The notes: generated from the sequence alone by a model not told the origin. 9,526 nt of DNA from an uncultured Planctomycetaceae bacterium (GCA_945957305.1 CAMFLN010000061.1:1-9526); one strand, 5' to 3'; numbered from the stretch's first letter, positions 1 to 7,151 are shown. Program-made: numbers and translations.

Positions 1-2722
1 GAGCCAGGATGCGCGAGTCCATGGCGGCATTCGCGTTGGTCCCGCTATTGCTGGCCAAGGCCAAAGGCGCGTCACCGGCGAATACGCTGCCGACCATGCC
101 GGAGCGAGCATTGGCCTGGGCGGCATTGAGCGCGCCGCTCAAACCCATGTTGACGTCCGGGGCGAAGTTCGGGATCGGGATGACCAGGTCACCGACGTTG
201 TAGGTGACCGAGTACACGTCTCCGTCGCGAAGCTGTTCACTGGTAATGCTGAGCACTTCGTTCTTCACGACGTAGCTCAGGTGGAGCGGTTCGAGAATCA
301 AATTCAAGGCGCTGCGGAGAGAAATCGGCTCGGTGAGGTCGATCGTCACCGGTGTTTCGGTCGTGGTCCCCTCGGCCGCCAGGCCGCGCGGGTCGAGATG
401 GATGTTCACGCCGGCCAAAGTCTTTAGATAGTCCATCACCTCGCCCAGCGGCGCGTCCTGGAACTTGAGCGACACGGGGGTCTTCAAGCTCTTTTCGATC
501 TCGATCTCTTTTTCCGAACGGCGGGCGCGCCCTTCGATCTTCTGGCGGAACTTCGACTTCGTGATCTGGTCCCACTCCTTGACGCTGGCGAACTGATACG
601 GCTTGTTGTCGTCAAAGCCCTCGGCCGACGCTTCGACATTGTTCAACTGGGTGACGAAGCCCTCTTCCTTCGCGTCCTGAATCTGGCGGACGTTCGCCAG
701 GCGGCGAACGAATTTTGACTGCAACAACAATTGCTGCACAACCGGCTCGTGGGGTGCCATTTCTTGCGCCCGCTTGGCCACGACTTCGGCCTCGGCGAAG
801 CGCTGCTCATCCATCAGCTTGTTGAAGTCGTCGACCATGTAGGCCAGCTTTTCCTGCACTTCGACCTTGGCCTTCTGGTCGCGATCAATTTCGTCTTTCA
901 CCGCCTGGTTGCGCTCAGCAAGCTCAATCTTCGGACGGTTGATTTCGATGTACTGCTCGACCTCGGCGATGCCGCGATCGACGCTCCGCAACAGACGATC
1001 GCGAGTCTCCTGGTCCAAACCCGATTTTTCGACCATCGCTCGGGCTTGCTTGAGAATATCGAGCGAGCGCTTGGGATCCGTTTCCTGCACGCGCTTCGCC
1101 TCGCTCTTCTGGGCGGCCAGGTCGGCAATGATCTTGCGCGCCAACACCTGCTGGTCGACCGCCGTCTTCTGCAGCAAGGCGCCGGCGCTTGTGTCAGCGA
1201 CAGCCGGCAAGCGCTGCGGCACGGCAATGGGCTCAGGCGGAGCATCCACGGCCGACTCCGACGGCGCTACCTCTTCGGAGGTCTCGCCACTGACGCGACG
1301 CGCGGCTACGGCATTCGGCGCCGGCATCTGGAAAAGCTTGTCCGTCCTGTCGGCACTGAGGGCCGGACCGCTGCTGGTGGCGGCGGCCGGAACGTTTTGC
1401 GTCATGTCCCGATCTGGTTCATACAAGGCGCGTTGCCCAGCGCCGACCTGGGCGCTCGGCGGCGCCGAAGTCCGCACCGGATTCTCGTTCGCCGGGCGCT
1501 CGCGCCGGTCGTTGCCACGCAAGGGACTTTCATTGCCAGACACGGGAGTCGCCGCGGCCGTTTCGGCGGGCACCGCTTGCTCCATGCCCGCCTGTGACAC
1601 GGCTTCGTCGCGGAATCGTCCCGACTGACGGCGTGCCGCGGTGACGCGATTCAACAGATCGTTGGGTTTGACGTCGAAAGGCCCATAAGAGATCGGCAAG
1701 CGCGACGCGTCGGTCACCAGGCGTTCGGCGTCATCGAATTCTTTCCACTGCATCAAGACTTCGGCCTGTGACAGCAAAAGCTCCGCGTAGCGGCGGCGAT
1801 AGGCCTCACTGTCCTTGGGCACTCGCATTTGCGACAGCTCGTTGTATTTCTGAATCGTCGCAGCGACCTTCGCCGGATTGTCGTCATGCAGGTCGTACCG
1901 CACGCCTAACGACTTGGCCTGCGCGACGAAGCGTGCGGCCTGTGGAGCGTCGCCCACGGCCAGCGCCTTGCGTGCCGCCAGAATCAAGCGATCGCTTTCC
2001 AGGCGCTGATTGCCATTCACCGGCGCCGCTGCCGGCACGTCATTGCCCGTGGGTTCGATCGGGATGACCTCGGCCGAGACCGTCGCCACGCCCTGCGCGG
2101 GCTCCTCCGCGACGGTCGGCAAGCGAACCATCGCTGGTTCAGGTTGCGCGGCACTCTGTTCAACAACGTCGAAAGGGTTGCGCTTCTGCGTCGCCGCGCG
2201 CTCGGCAACTGGCGGGAAATTCTCTTCGCGAGCCGCACGGTTGCGAGAATTCGCTTCGACCGTCATGCCGCGCGGACGAGCGGCGGCCGTCTTGCCGGCC
2301 GACGCCTTGGCACTGTCGGCGGCCAGCGCCTGACGGGCCGGCGGAATCTGCGAGGTGCCGTCCACCTTGACGCCAGCCTTTTGAGCCGTCTTGTTCACCG
2401 GGCGAGCGCGCTCCAAATCGCGACGCAATTTTTCCGGCGTGTCGCCAAAGTGCAGCTTGCCGAACTGTACGTGCTGGGCTTCGGCTTGAGCCACCAGCGA
2501 CTCGGCATTGTCCCAATCCCCCTCATTGATGGCCTTGCGCGCCCGTGCCAACAGCGCCGTCATTTCGCGCTTCGGATCGTTGCCGCGCGAACCGCTCTGA
2601 CCACTCAGGGTAAGACTCGCCAGCGCGGCACTCGGCACGATTTGAGACCCCGCCGCGTAATGCGTCCCACCAGGAGTAACCACCGCCACGATGGCGATCA
2701 CGATTGTTCGCGTCGTGTTCAA
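1..2722 (-). CDS. Secretin-family protein (type II/III secretion or type IV pilus, PilQ/GspD position), N-terminal part, cut by left edge
   Basis: The frame is open from 2833 to the left edge without a stop. I chose the TTG at 2722 because AAGGAG (2734-2729) lies 6 nt upstream and the product then begins with a compact signal peptide: MNTTRT followed by the hydrophobic stretch IVIAIVAVV, with a possible cleavage after ALA at residues 33-35. An ATG at 2833 adds 37 residues but has no ribosome binding site; GTG at 2725 is also possible. In TTG numbering there are three divergent helical repeats (about 57-107, 246-294, 315-364), Pro/Ala-rich linkers, a charged helical region (about 515-740), then a secretin N0/STN-like domain (748-826) with PVSLKFQDAPLGEVMDYL and the later SYVVKNEVLSIT, followed by VGDLVIPIPNF. 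The channel-forming C-terminal domain would lie outside the window, so secretin identity rests on the N0-like domain and the operon context. No AMIN domain of the PilQ type is seen. It follows the pilM operon after a long gap and may have its own promoter. Confidence 0.82.
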   Translation of the reverse strand, partial: MNTTRTIVIAIVAVVTPGGTHYAAGSQIVPSAALASLTLSGQSGSRGNDPKREMTALLARARKAINEGDWDNAESLVAQAEAQHVQFGKLHFGDTPEKLRRDLERARPVNKTAQKAGVKVDGTSQIPPARQALAADSAKASAGKTAAARPRGMTVEANSRNRAAREENFPPVAERAATQKRNPFDVVEQSAAQPEPAMVRLPTVAEEPAQGVATVSAEVIPIEPTGNDVPAAAPVNGNQRLESDRLILAARKALAVGDAPQAARFVAQAKSLGVRYDLHDDNPAKVAATIQKYNELSQMRVPKDSEAYRRRYAELLLSQAEVLMQWKEFDDAERLVTDASRLPISYGPFDVKPNDLLNRVTAARRQSGRFRDEAVSQAGMEQAVPAETAAATPVSGNESPLRGNDRRERPANENPVRTSAPPSAQVGAGQRALYEPDRDMTQNVPAAATSSGPALSADRTDKLFQMPAPNAVAARRVSGETSEEVAPSESAVDAPPEPIAVPQRLPAVADTSAGALLQKTAVDQQVLARKIIADLAAQKSEAKRVQETDPKRSLDILKQARAMVEKSGLDQETRDRLLRSVDRGIAEVEQYIEINRPKIELAERNQAVKDEIDRDQKAKVEVQEKLAYMVDDFNKLMDEQRFAEAEVVAKRAQEMAPHEPVVQQLLLQSKFVRRLANVRQIQDAKEEGFVTQLNNVEASAEGFDDNKPYQFASVKEWDQITKSKFRQKIEGRARRSEKEIEIEKSLKTPVSLKFQDAPLGEVMDYLKTLAGVNIHLDPRGLAAEGTTTETPVTIDLTEPISLRSALNLILEPLHLSYVVKNEVLSITSEQLRDGDVYSVTYNVGDLVIPIPNFAPDVNMGLSGALNAAQANARSGMVGSVFAGDAPLALASNSGTNANAAMDSRILA
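1631..2554 (-). repeat. Three divergent ~50-residue helical repeats in the secretin N-terminus
   Basis: Three stretches of the secretin precursor share one pattern. They lie at 2402-2554 (ARKAINEGDWDNAESLVAQA), 1841-1987 (ARKALAVGDAPQAARFVAQA) and 1631-1780 (VLMQWKEFDDAERLVTDA). Each continues with a short V-x-(Y/F) segment, an acidic D-x-P or K-P-N-D turn (GDTPEKL, DDNPAKV, VKPNDLL) and another helix. The spacing between copies is unequal because Pro/Ala-rich linkers intervene. The units resemble TPR-like helical hairpins. The similarity is read by eye from the translation, and the fold is inferred. Confidence 0.55.
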
Positions 2723-2728
2723 CACGCT

Positions 2729-2734
2729 CTCCTT
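2729..2734 (-). promoter_or_regulatory. Ribosome binding site that decides the secretin start
   Basis: AAGGAG on the minus strand lies 6 nt before a TTG at 2722 that is in frame with the secretin ORF. The first in-frame ATG (2833) has no purine-rich site in front of it, so this site argues for the internal TTG start and the short signal peptide. Confidence 0.5.
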
Positions 2735-2896
2735 CGCACGGAGTCTCGCGGTAAGAAAAGCCCACAGGCCGCCTCGATCAGCACTTGCCGAGGACGGGGT
2801 AATACCGCGTTTGCAGTCACGCTTTTTGATCATGGTGGATGCCAACTGTCGCAGGCTCGTCGGGCTTTAACGCCCAGCGAAGTTCATGTTGTTTGT

Positions 2897-3001
2897 GGTC
2901 ACGCCAGCCTGTTTCCCTCCGCACTTTGCGGCGTTCGCCAGGCCTGTTTCGTGCTTGTTTTCGCGGCCTTGGAAGGCCGACCGACACTCGCTCTCGTGAC
3001 C
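2897..3001 (-). ncRNA. Candidate structured leader RNA (cis-regulatory) upstream of the secretin gene
   Basis: Read on the minus strand, GGTCACG (3001-2995) pairs perfectly with CGTGACC (2903-2897) and could close a ~105-nt element. Inside are CGGCCTT-CC-AAGGCCG (2979-2964), GGCG-AA-CGCC and CCGCA-AAG-TGCGG. A near-duplicate GAAACAGGC(C)TGGCG occurs at 2950-2936 and 2915-2902. I compared it from memory with c-di-GMP-I and cobalamin riboswitches and it fits neither. Seven-base pairings arise by chance in GC-rich DNA, so this is only a candidate. Confidence 0.2.
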
Positions 3002-3045
3002 GGAAAAAGACAAGACTGAAAAGATTACGGGAGAAGAGAGGCGGT

Positions 3046-3074
3046 TAAGTACATCCCCGGGAAAAACCGGTCAA
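3046..3074 (-). promoter_or_regulatory. Weak candidate promoter for the secretin gene
   Basis: On the minus strand TTGACC (3074-3069) is followed after 17 nt by TACTTA (3051-3046). The -35 matches the sigma70 consensus at 5 of 6 positions. The -10 is poor, keeping only the initial TA. The position fits a separate transcript for the secretin gene after the 540-base gap, but the evidence is thin. Confidence 0.22.
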
Positions 3075-3186
3075 TATCACTTGCCGGAATTGCCCGAGAA
3101 ATGCTGATGAAGCAGCCTTCCGCGCGCCGAAATGGCGGGCGGGCGCGGCAAACTGGGAAGTTCACCGCCGACCGCGGCGTGGCTTC

Positions 3187-3241
3187 AAGCGCGGCGAAGT
3201 GCGCGCTTTAGACGAGGCGCGAAAGAGCCGGGGAGCCGGCT
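3187..3241 (-). terminator. Two hairpins beyond the pilM operon, possible transcript end
   Basis: About 130 bases past the stop of the last operon gene, AGCCGG-CTCC-CCGGCT (3241-3226, minus strand) is followed by CTTTC. A second inverted repeat, AAGCGCG/CGCGCTT with an 8-nt loop, lies at 3208-3187. Neither has a proper T-tract on the minus strand, so a canonical intrinsic terminator is not shown. They may only protect the 3' end or reflect an intergenic repeat. Confidence 0.25.
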
Positions 3242-3372
3242 GTGGCGCTAACGGCTAACTATGGATTGCGAGGCTGCCGGGGCTGCCGGCCTCCCGCCTC
3301 CGCGGCCGCGTTACGCAGTCCCGACAGGCCTCCGCCGGCGGCGGGCTCGTTCCGGTTGCGTCGCGGGCGCTC

Positions 3373-5079
3373 TTATTCTTCAGGTTCAGATGCAGCTTGC
3401 GGTTTGTTCGCTTCTTGCAATTCGAGCAAACGCTTCTTGGCGGAATCGTAGGTCTCGGCATCGACCAGCTCGCTTTTCACGGCGAGCTTACCGTTGGGCT
3501 CGAGAACCAGCACCTGGCTCGGTGCTCGCGCCCGCGCCGCGCCCGGCAACGATTCGCCGCCGGTCATGTCGAGAATCAACATATCGGTCTGGAAAGCGAT
3601 CGACTTCGGGGGCCCATTTTCGACTGGCGTTTCTTCAGCGGCAAAGTTGGCCACCTGTCCCCGCATCACGCGCGCCAGTTTGGCGGCGTCAACCGCTTCT
3701 TTCTGGTCCCACATCCGCAGAACGACTTCAGCCATTTGATCCGTCAGGCCGGTCGCCTTGCGAATACCCCCGGCCAGCAGGCTATAGCCGCGCGGAATTG
3801 TGACCTCGGGCGAGGGATCGCTCCAGGGAGTCGCTCGCGTTGCTCCCTTGCCGAACTGCGCGTCGGCCAGATATTGCGCGCCGATGTTGTAGTTCGGATT
3901 GTTCAGCACCAGTCGGACCCGATAGCGATAAGTCTTGCCCGGCTGCGCCGAAAAGTCGAAGAAGCGTAGCAGCTTGTATTCGATCTTCGGACCGGTGGGG
4001 GCCGCGGCGTTTTGCACCGCCGGCGTCATGTTGCCTCCTGCGGCGCCCGCCGCAGCAGCCCGCAAACCGCCCGGCCGAGCCCCGCCCGAGACCGGCGTTG
4101 CGACGGGCGCGCTGACACCGCCTCCGCCGGGTTGTGGCCCCAGAGGAATCTTGGGATGGGTGGCCGAACGGCCATGCTCTTTGCCCACGACCCGCGGCAG
4201 ATTATTCGTCAACACGGGGTCGCGAAACACGGGATCGATCGGATCCACGTCGAAACTAGCAATCGAGGCCTGGTCCTTTTCGATCTGCTTGCGGTCGAGC
4301 ATCGTCCACTTCAACTCGGCGTCTTCCGAAGTGCCCGGCGGAACCTCGGCCCGTTCGACGTCGATCGAATGGTAAACCGGCCGATCGCCGTCGGCGCTCG
4401 ATTTGCGCACATCCCGAAACGCAGCGCGGTATTCTTTGTCCTGCGCGGTGACTGGGACCAACCCCGTAATGACGGCCCATTGTTTACCTTTAACAGAGCC
4501 GATCGGGGCGGCCGTTGTGGCCCCGCCGGGAGTAGCTCCGCCGGCAGCCGCTGCAGCGCCGCGCAAGCCGCCGCCTCCCGAGGCTGCGGCTGCCGCCCCG
4601 CGCAAACCGCCTCCGCCACCGGCAGGTGCAGCAGGCGCCGCGGCAGGAGTGGCGGCCTTGGCCGCCGCCGGATCGCCGGCCGCATGAACACTCACCGCGC
4701 CGTAACCCGACGCCACGCGAATGTCCTGCAAAGGGAGGAACTTGGGCTCGGGTCGACGCTTCTTAACGTCAAAGACGGGGCGATTCCACACCTCGCGCGT
4801 GACCCAAACCAGCTCGGGGATTTCGCGAGATTCGGGCAATGGCTGTATCGGTGGTACATCCGTTGCCGGATCGAACGTCGAACCTTCGACTTTCTGATCG
4901 ATGCGCGCTGCCGTATCGGTGAAGTCCTTGGGAACTTTGTCGTAGGGTTTTTGCTTCAGGGCGCCAATGCAGAACAGCAGGAAAAGCAAGACAAAAATTC
5001 CAAACACACCCTTTTCCAGGTGCGCAGTCAAGAACTCGACGAGCTGCGCTTTGTCGAATTTTTTGAGTTTCATTTTCAT
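3373..5079 (-). CDS. Single-span inner-membrane/periplasmic protein in the PilP position (568 aa), function not established
   Basis: A basic N-terminus (MKMKLKKFDK) precedes one membrane helix (about 24-41, GVFGIFVLLFLLFCIGA), so most of the chain should be periplasmic. It is not lipidated as classical PilP usually is. After the helix comes a Pro-rich segment and WVTREVWNRPVFDV (92-105). A Gly/Ala linker with two GGLRGAAAAA units (154-186) follows. Next are a folded region (197-300, VITGLVPV and VYHSIDVERAEV), a second Gly/Ala linker (316-350), and a beta-rich region (366-430, FFDFSAQPGKTYRYRVRLVL and later TPWSDPSPEVTIP) that reads like a fibronectin type III strand pattern. A charged C-terminal helix ends in EPEE. 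The gene starts 47 nt after the upstream gene; ATG at 5073 is an equally good alternative start and neither has a strong ribosome binding site. Position between the PilO-like and secretin genes suggests a periplasmic linker role; this is inference. Confidence 0.85.
   Translation of the reverse strand: MKMKLKKFDKAQLVEFLTAHLEKGVFGIFVLLFLLFCIGALKQKPYDKVPKDFTDTAARIDQKVEGSTFDPATDVPPIQPLPESREIPELVWVTREVWNRPVFDVKKRRPEPKFLPLQDIRVASGYGAVSVHAAGDPAAAKAATPAAAPAAPAGGGGGLRGAAAAASGGGGLRGAAAAAGGATPGGATTAAPIGSVKGKQWAVITGLVPVTAQDKEYRAAFRDVRKSSADGDRPVYHSIDVERAEVPPGTSEDAELKWTMLDRKQIEKDQASIASFDVDPIDPVFRDPVLTNNLPRVVGKEHGRSATHPKIPLGPQPGGGGVSAPVATPVSGGARPGGLRAAAAGAAGGNMTPAVQNAAAPTGPKIEYKLLRFFDFSAQPGKTYRYRVRLVLNNPNYNIGAQYLADAQFGKGATRATPWSDPSPEVTIPRGYSLLAGGIRKATGLTDQMAEVVLRMWDQKEAVDAAKLARVMRGQVANFAAEETPVENGPPKSIAFQTDMLILDMTGGESLPGAARARAPSQVLVLEPNGKLAVKSELVDAETYDSAKKRLLELQEANKPQAASEPEE
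4522..4620 (-). repeat. Gly/Ala-rich coding repeat (GGLRGAAAAA, two copies)
   Basis: Residues 154-186 of the 568-aa protein contain GGLRGAAAAA twice, 13 residues apart. At DNA level both copies use TTG-CGC for Leu-Arg but differ at several third positions, so this is not a very recent duplication. A third related unit (GGLRAAAAG) is at residues 337-345. Confidence 0.6.
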
Positions 5080-5095
5080 GGGAGGTTAACTTCCC
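5080..5095. promoter_or_regulatory. 16-bp near-perfect palindrome touching the start of the 568-aa gene
   Basis: GGGAGGTTAACTTCCC (plus strand) is an inverted repeat with one mismatched pair, centred on GTTAAC and ending directly next to the ATG at 5079. On the mRNA its 5' arm (GGGAAG) is the only purine-rich stretch near the start. The 3' arm is pyrimidine-rich, so pairing would hide the likely ribosome binding site. This could tune translation or be an operator; function is inferred only. Confidence 0.3.
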
Positions 5096-5126
5096 GCTTG
5101 TATGCTGGCGTGCGAACGCTGCGTTG

Positions 5127-6590
5127 TTATCGTTTCAAACCACCGGGGGCGCCGCTGCCGCCGCTTCCCCGCGGTTCCTTGACTTGGGCCGTGGGAACGC
5201 CGGCAGGTCGTTTGCCGGGATCGGCCGCGCTACCTGTACCCAGTTTCTCGGCATCGGGTGCCGTATACAGCTGGACAATCCCGCAAACTTCGACGGTTAC
5301 GTCCGAAGGATTGGGTTCGATCTCATCCCCCTGATCGCCGGCCGCGGGAGCTGCTTGAACCGCAGCCCCCAAACCGCCACGCGCGCCTGCAAGACCTCCT
5401 GACGCAGCGCTTCCGCGCAGGCCCCCCAGGCCTCCTCCTCCGCCGCCCGCATTGCCGGGTTTCACCCCCGTGCCAACCAGCGGCTCGTCCATGCGAAAGC
5501 GCACGACCTCGATCGGGATCGGGGCATTCGCGCAGTTGACGAGCAATTCCGGAATCTTGCGCTGGTCGATCACGACCTTCATACGCACGAACATCAATTT
5601 GAATTCGGCATAAGGCCCGCCATCGGCGGCTTGCAACGGTTGTCCCGTATCGCCCAGGTAACGGCCGTTGAGCAATTCTTCATCAGCGAGCTTATCTCGC
5701 TCGGCAGGATCAGTCGGAGCTTCCACGGCGCCGGCGTTCCCCGCGAAGGGGGCGGCGGCAGTACTTTCCGTGCTGTCGGCGAAGACCTTGGGGCTTTCGC
5801 GTACCGCTTCGTTGATGGCCCACTGCGCAATGTCGAGCGAATCGATGCGTTTGATGGGGACCGCGATGACGTCTTGCGCGCCGGCGTTGGTTTGCCGAAT
5901 CACCTTGGCCAGGTTCTCGAGCATCCACATGTCTTCTTGCGCCAGGCGAATATTGAGCGTGCTTGGTGTGCCACTTTGCCGCCGCAGGTTGTAACGCTGC
6001 TCAAGCGCGGCGCGATGGTGTTTGTTCCAGACGACGAGTCCGACAATCGTGTCCCCTTCTTCGGCCGCCGGTTCCACAGCCGCCGCGGCGTCCCCTGTGT
6101 CGGCGACGGCGGCCGCTTCAGCTTTGGCGACGGCTTCCTTGGAATGCCGATAATCCGCGGTGGGGAAAACTTTGTTGTACAGCTCGTCCAAGAAAACTTC
6201 GTTGCTTTTGCATTTCAAGCGCACGTCGTCGGGAATCGGATCATCCGGTTTTACCCGCGCCATTTCGCCCGCGATCAATGCCGGCCACGTGAACAGCTTT
6301 TGTTGTTCGACGAAGCGTTCCTTCCATTCGGCGAGGACCTTGTTCTTGACCTCGTCATGCTTGGCATTGACCCCTTCGCTGAAGCGAGCGTTGGCCGGAT
6401 GGCCGTTCTTCTCGACATCCTGCATGTCGCTGAAGCCCTTTTTCACCTCCGATTCGTGCGCGGCGGTGGCGCTCGCCAGGCTGTTCGCCCCCATCCACCA
6501 GCAGGTCAGCGCGATCAACAATGTGACGACGCTCAGCACCCAGAAATGATGCTTCTGCAGTTGGCGAAGTATGACTTTGACTTGGTCCAT
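5127..6590 (-). CDS. Bitopic inner-membrane protein in the PilO position (487 aa)
   Basis: The start region MDQVKVILRQLQKHH is followed by one membrane helix (about 16-38, rich in V, L, I and W). Next come a charged, probably coiled-coil stretch (40-100), a region with FTWPALIAGEM (100-109), and a conserved-looking helical segment AQEDMWMLENLAKVIRQTN (217-235) with PIKRIDSLDI (245-254). A later alpha/beta-type segment reads KLMFVRMKVVIDQRKIPELL and then APIPIEVVRFRM (356-367). A Gly-rich linker (380-410) interrupts it before the closing strand DVTVEVCGIVQLY (430-442). Membrane topology, coiled coil and a split ferredoxin-like C-terminal part are what PilO has, and the gene follows the pilM/pilN region directly (18 nt after the 172-codon frame). 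AAGG (6603-6600) lies 9 nt before the ATG. Clear sequence identity to classical PilO (~200 aa) is not evident, so the assignment rests on architecture and order. Confidence 0.85.
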   Translation of the reverse strand: MDQVKVILRQLQKHHFWVLSVVTLLIALTCWWMGANSLASATAAHESEVKKGFSDMQDVEKNGHPANARFSEGVNAKHDEVKNKVLAEWKERFVEQQKLFTWPALIAGEMARVKPDDPIPDDVRLKCKSNEVFLDELYNKVFPTADYRHSKEAVAKAEAAAVADTGDAAAAVEPAAEEGDTIVGLVVWNKHHRAALEQRYNLRRQSGTPSTLNIRLAQEDMWMLENLAKVIRQTNAGAQDVIAVPIKRIDSLDIAQWAINEAVRESPKVFADSTESTAAAPFAGNAGAVEAPTDPAERDKLADEELLNGRYLGDTGQPLQAADGGPYAEFKLMFVRMKVVIDQRKIPELLVNCANAPIPIEVVRFRMDEPLVGTGVKPGNAGGGGGGLGGLRGSAASGGLAGARGGLGAAVQAAPAAGDQGDEIEPNPSDVTVEVCGIVQLYTAPDAEKLGTGSAADPGKRPAGVPTAQVKEPRGSGGSGAPGGLKR

Positions 6591-6608
6591 CGTGGCATGC
6601 CTTGATGA

Positions 6609-7127
6609 CTAAGGATTGGCAGGTTCGGCAGCGGGCGCTTCGCCGGCCGGCGGTGCGGGGGCCTCTCCCGGTGGAGCCCCGGCAGGTGCTTCGCCCTCGG
6701 CGGGAGGTGTCGCGGGAGCTTCGCCTGCGGGCGCTTCTCCGGCAGGCGCATCCGCCGGCGGCGGCATCGGCTGTTCACCCTCGGCAGGAGGCGCGGCGTC
6801 GGCCGGGGGAGCTTCTTCGGTGGCGGGCGGAGCCGCGGCAGGTGCAGCGGGCTCGGCCGGAGTTGCCTCGGCGCCAGCAGCGCCTTCGGCCGCCGCTTCT
6901 CCCTCGGGCTTCTCCTCCTTGGGAGGTTCGTCGAGCCACAGCATTTGGACAATGAAATCGAAACGCGGTGCGGGAATCAGCTTCGGTTGGCCCGGCTGAC
7001 CCTCTTCCTGCAACTCGATCTTGGCGTCCCAATCCACTTCGTAGTTCTGGCCGCCGTCGCCGGGGAGCACAACCGGCAGGATCAGACCTAGTTTCTTGAA
7101 ATCGATTTCCGTCGGAGCGCCGGCCAC
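6609..7127 (-). CDS. Frame continuing pilM after an in-frame TAG: detached C-terminal part of the PilM-PilN-like protein, or separate small protein (172 aa)
   Basis: If translated separately it would start at GTG 7127, with AGGA (7135-7132) only 4 nt upstream. Residues 1-65 look like a folded segment (PTEIDFKKLGLILPVVLPG, later APRFDFIVQMLWLDEPP). Residues 66-172 are an Ala/Pro/Glu-rich tail with PAGEA-type repeats and no sign of folding. There is no signal peptide or membrane helix, which is odd for a protein whose neighbours act in the periplasm. The frame is the same as pilM: only TAG (7154-7152) and eight sense codons (VSIPEQDR) separate them, and these eight read like protein. The simplest reading is that this is the C-terminal domain of the upstream PilM-PilN-like polypeptide, cut off by a nonsense codon, a sequencing error or a readthrough stop. 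Reinitiation as an independent protein is also possible. Confidence 0.6.
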   Translation of the reverse strand: MAGAPTEIDFKKLGLILPVVLPGDGGQNYEVDWDAKIELQEEGQPGQPKLIPAPRFDFIVQMLWLDEPPKEEKPEGEAAAEGAAGAEATPAEPAAPAAAPPATEEAPPADAAPPAEGEQPMPPPADAPAGEAPAGEAPATPPAEGEAPAGAPPGEAPAPPAGEAPAAEPANP

Positions 7128-7151
7128 GCGATCCTGCTCGGGAATCGAGAC

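Larger units (their letters stand above)
2723..3372 (-). other. Long intergenic region and putative leader between the pilM operon and the secretin gene
   Basis: I see no convincing gene here. The operon-proximal end (about 3187-3372) holds GC-rich hairpins. A weak promoter-like pair lies at 3046-3074, and 2897-3001 can be drawn as a closed multi-hairpin RNA. If the promoter is real, the secretin mRNA would have a leader of roughly 320 nt to the TTG start. Short open frames on either strand in this stretch have no protein-like pattern. Confidence 0.5.

Noticed and set aside
731..1628. Two overlapping plus-strand frames of 288 and 253 codons
   Set aside because: Both lie opposite the secretin-family gene, which is open over its full length in this stretch and has coherent helical repeats and an N0-like domain.
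2897..3001. Identification of the leader element as a c-di-GMP (GEMM) riboswitch
   Set aside because: CAAAG and CGGAG fragments recall GEMM-I, but the required order of conserved bases and the GNRA-loop hairpin are not present.
2144..3019. A 291-codon plus-strand frame crossing the secretin start
   Set aside because: Its first two thirds mirror the secretin N-terminus and the rest is the intergenic leader. It is Arg-rich, without a motif or ribosome binding site.
4500..4640. CRISPR-like repetition in the Gly/Ala coding stretch
   Set aside because: The periodicity is codon-based, imperfect and in frame, and lacks unique spacers; it is a coding low-complexity linker.
4012..5334. A 440-codon plus-strand open frame
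   Set aside because: It lies opposite the 568-aa membrane protein gene, is very rich in Arg and Gly, and has no recognisable pattern. It is a product of high GC third positions in the real gene.
5631..6605. A 324-codon plus-strand open frame
   Set aside because: Antisense to the 487-aa gene, whose membrane helix and conserved segments are clear; the plus-strand product has no domain-like features.
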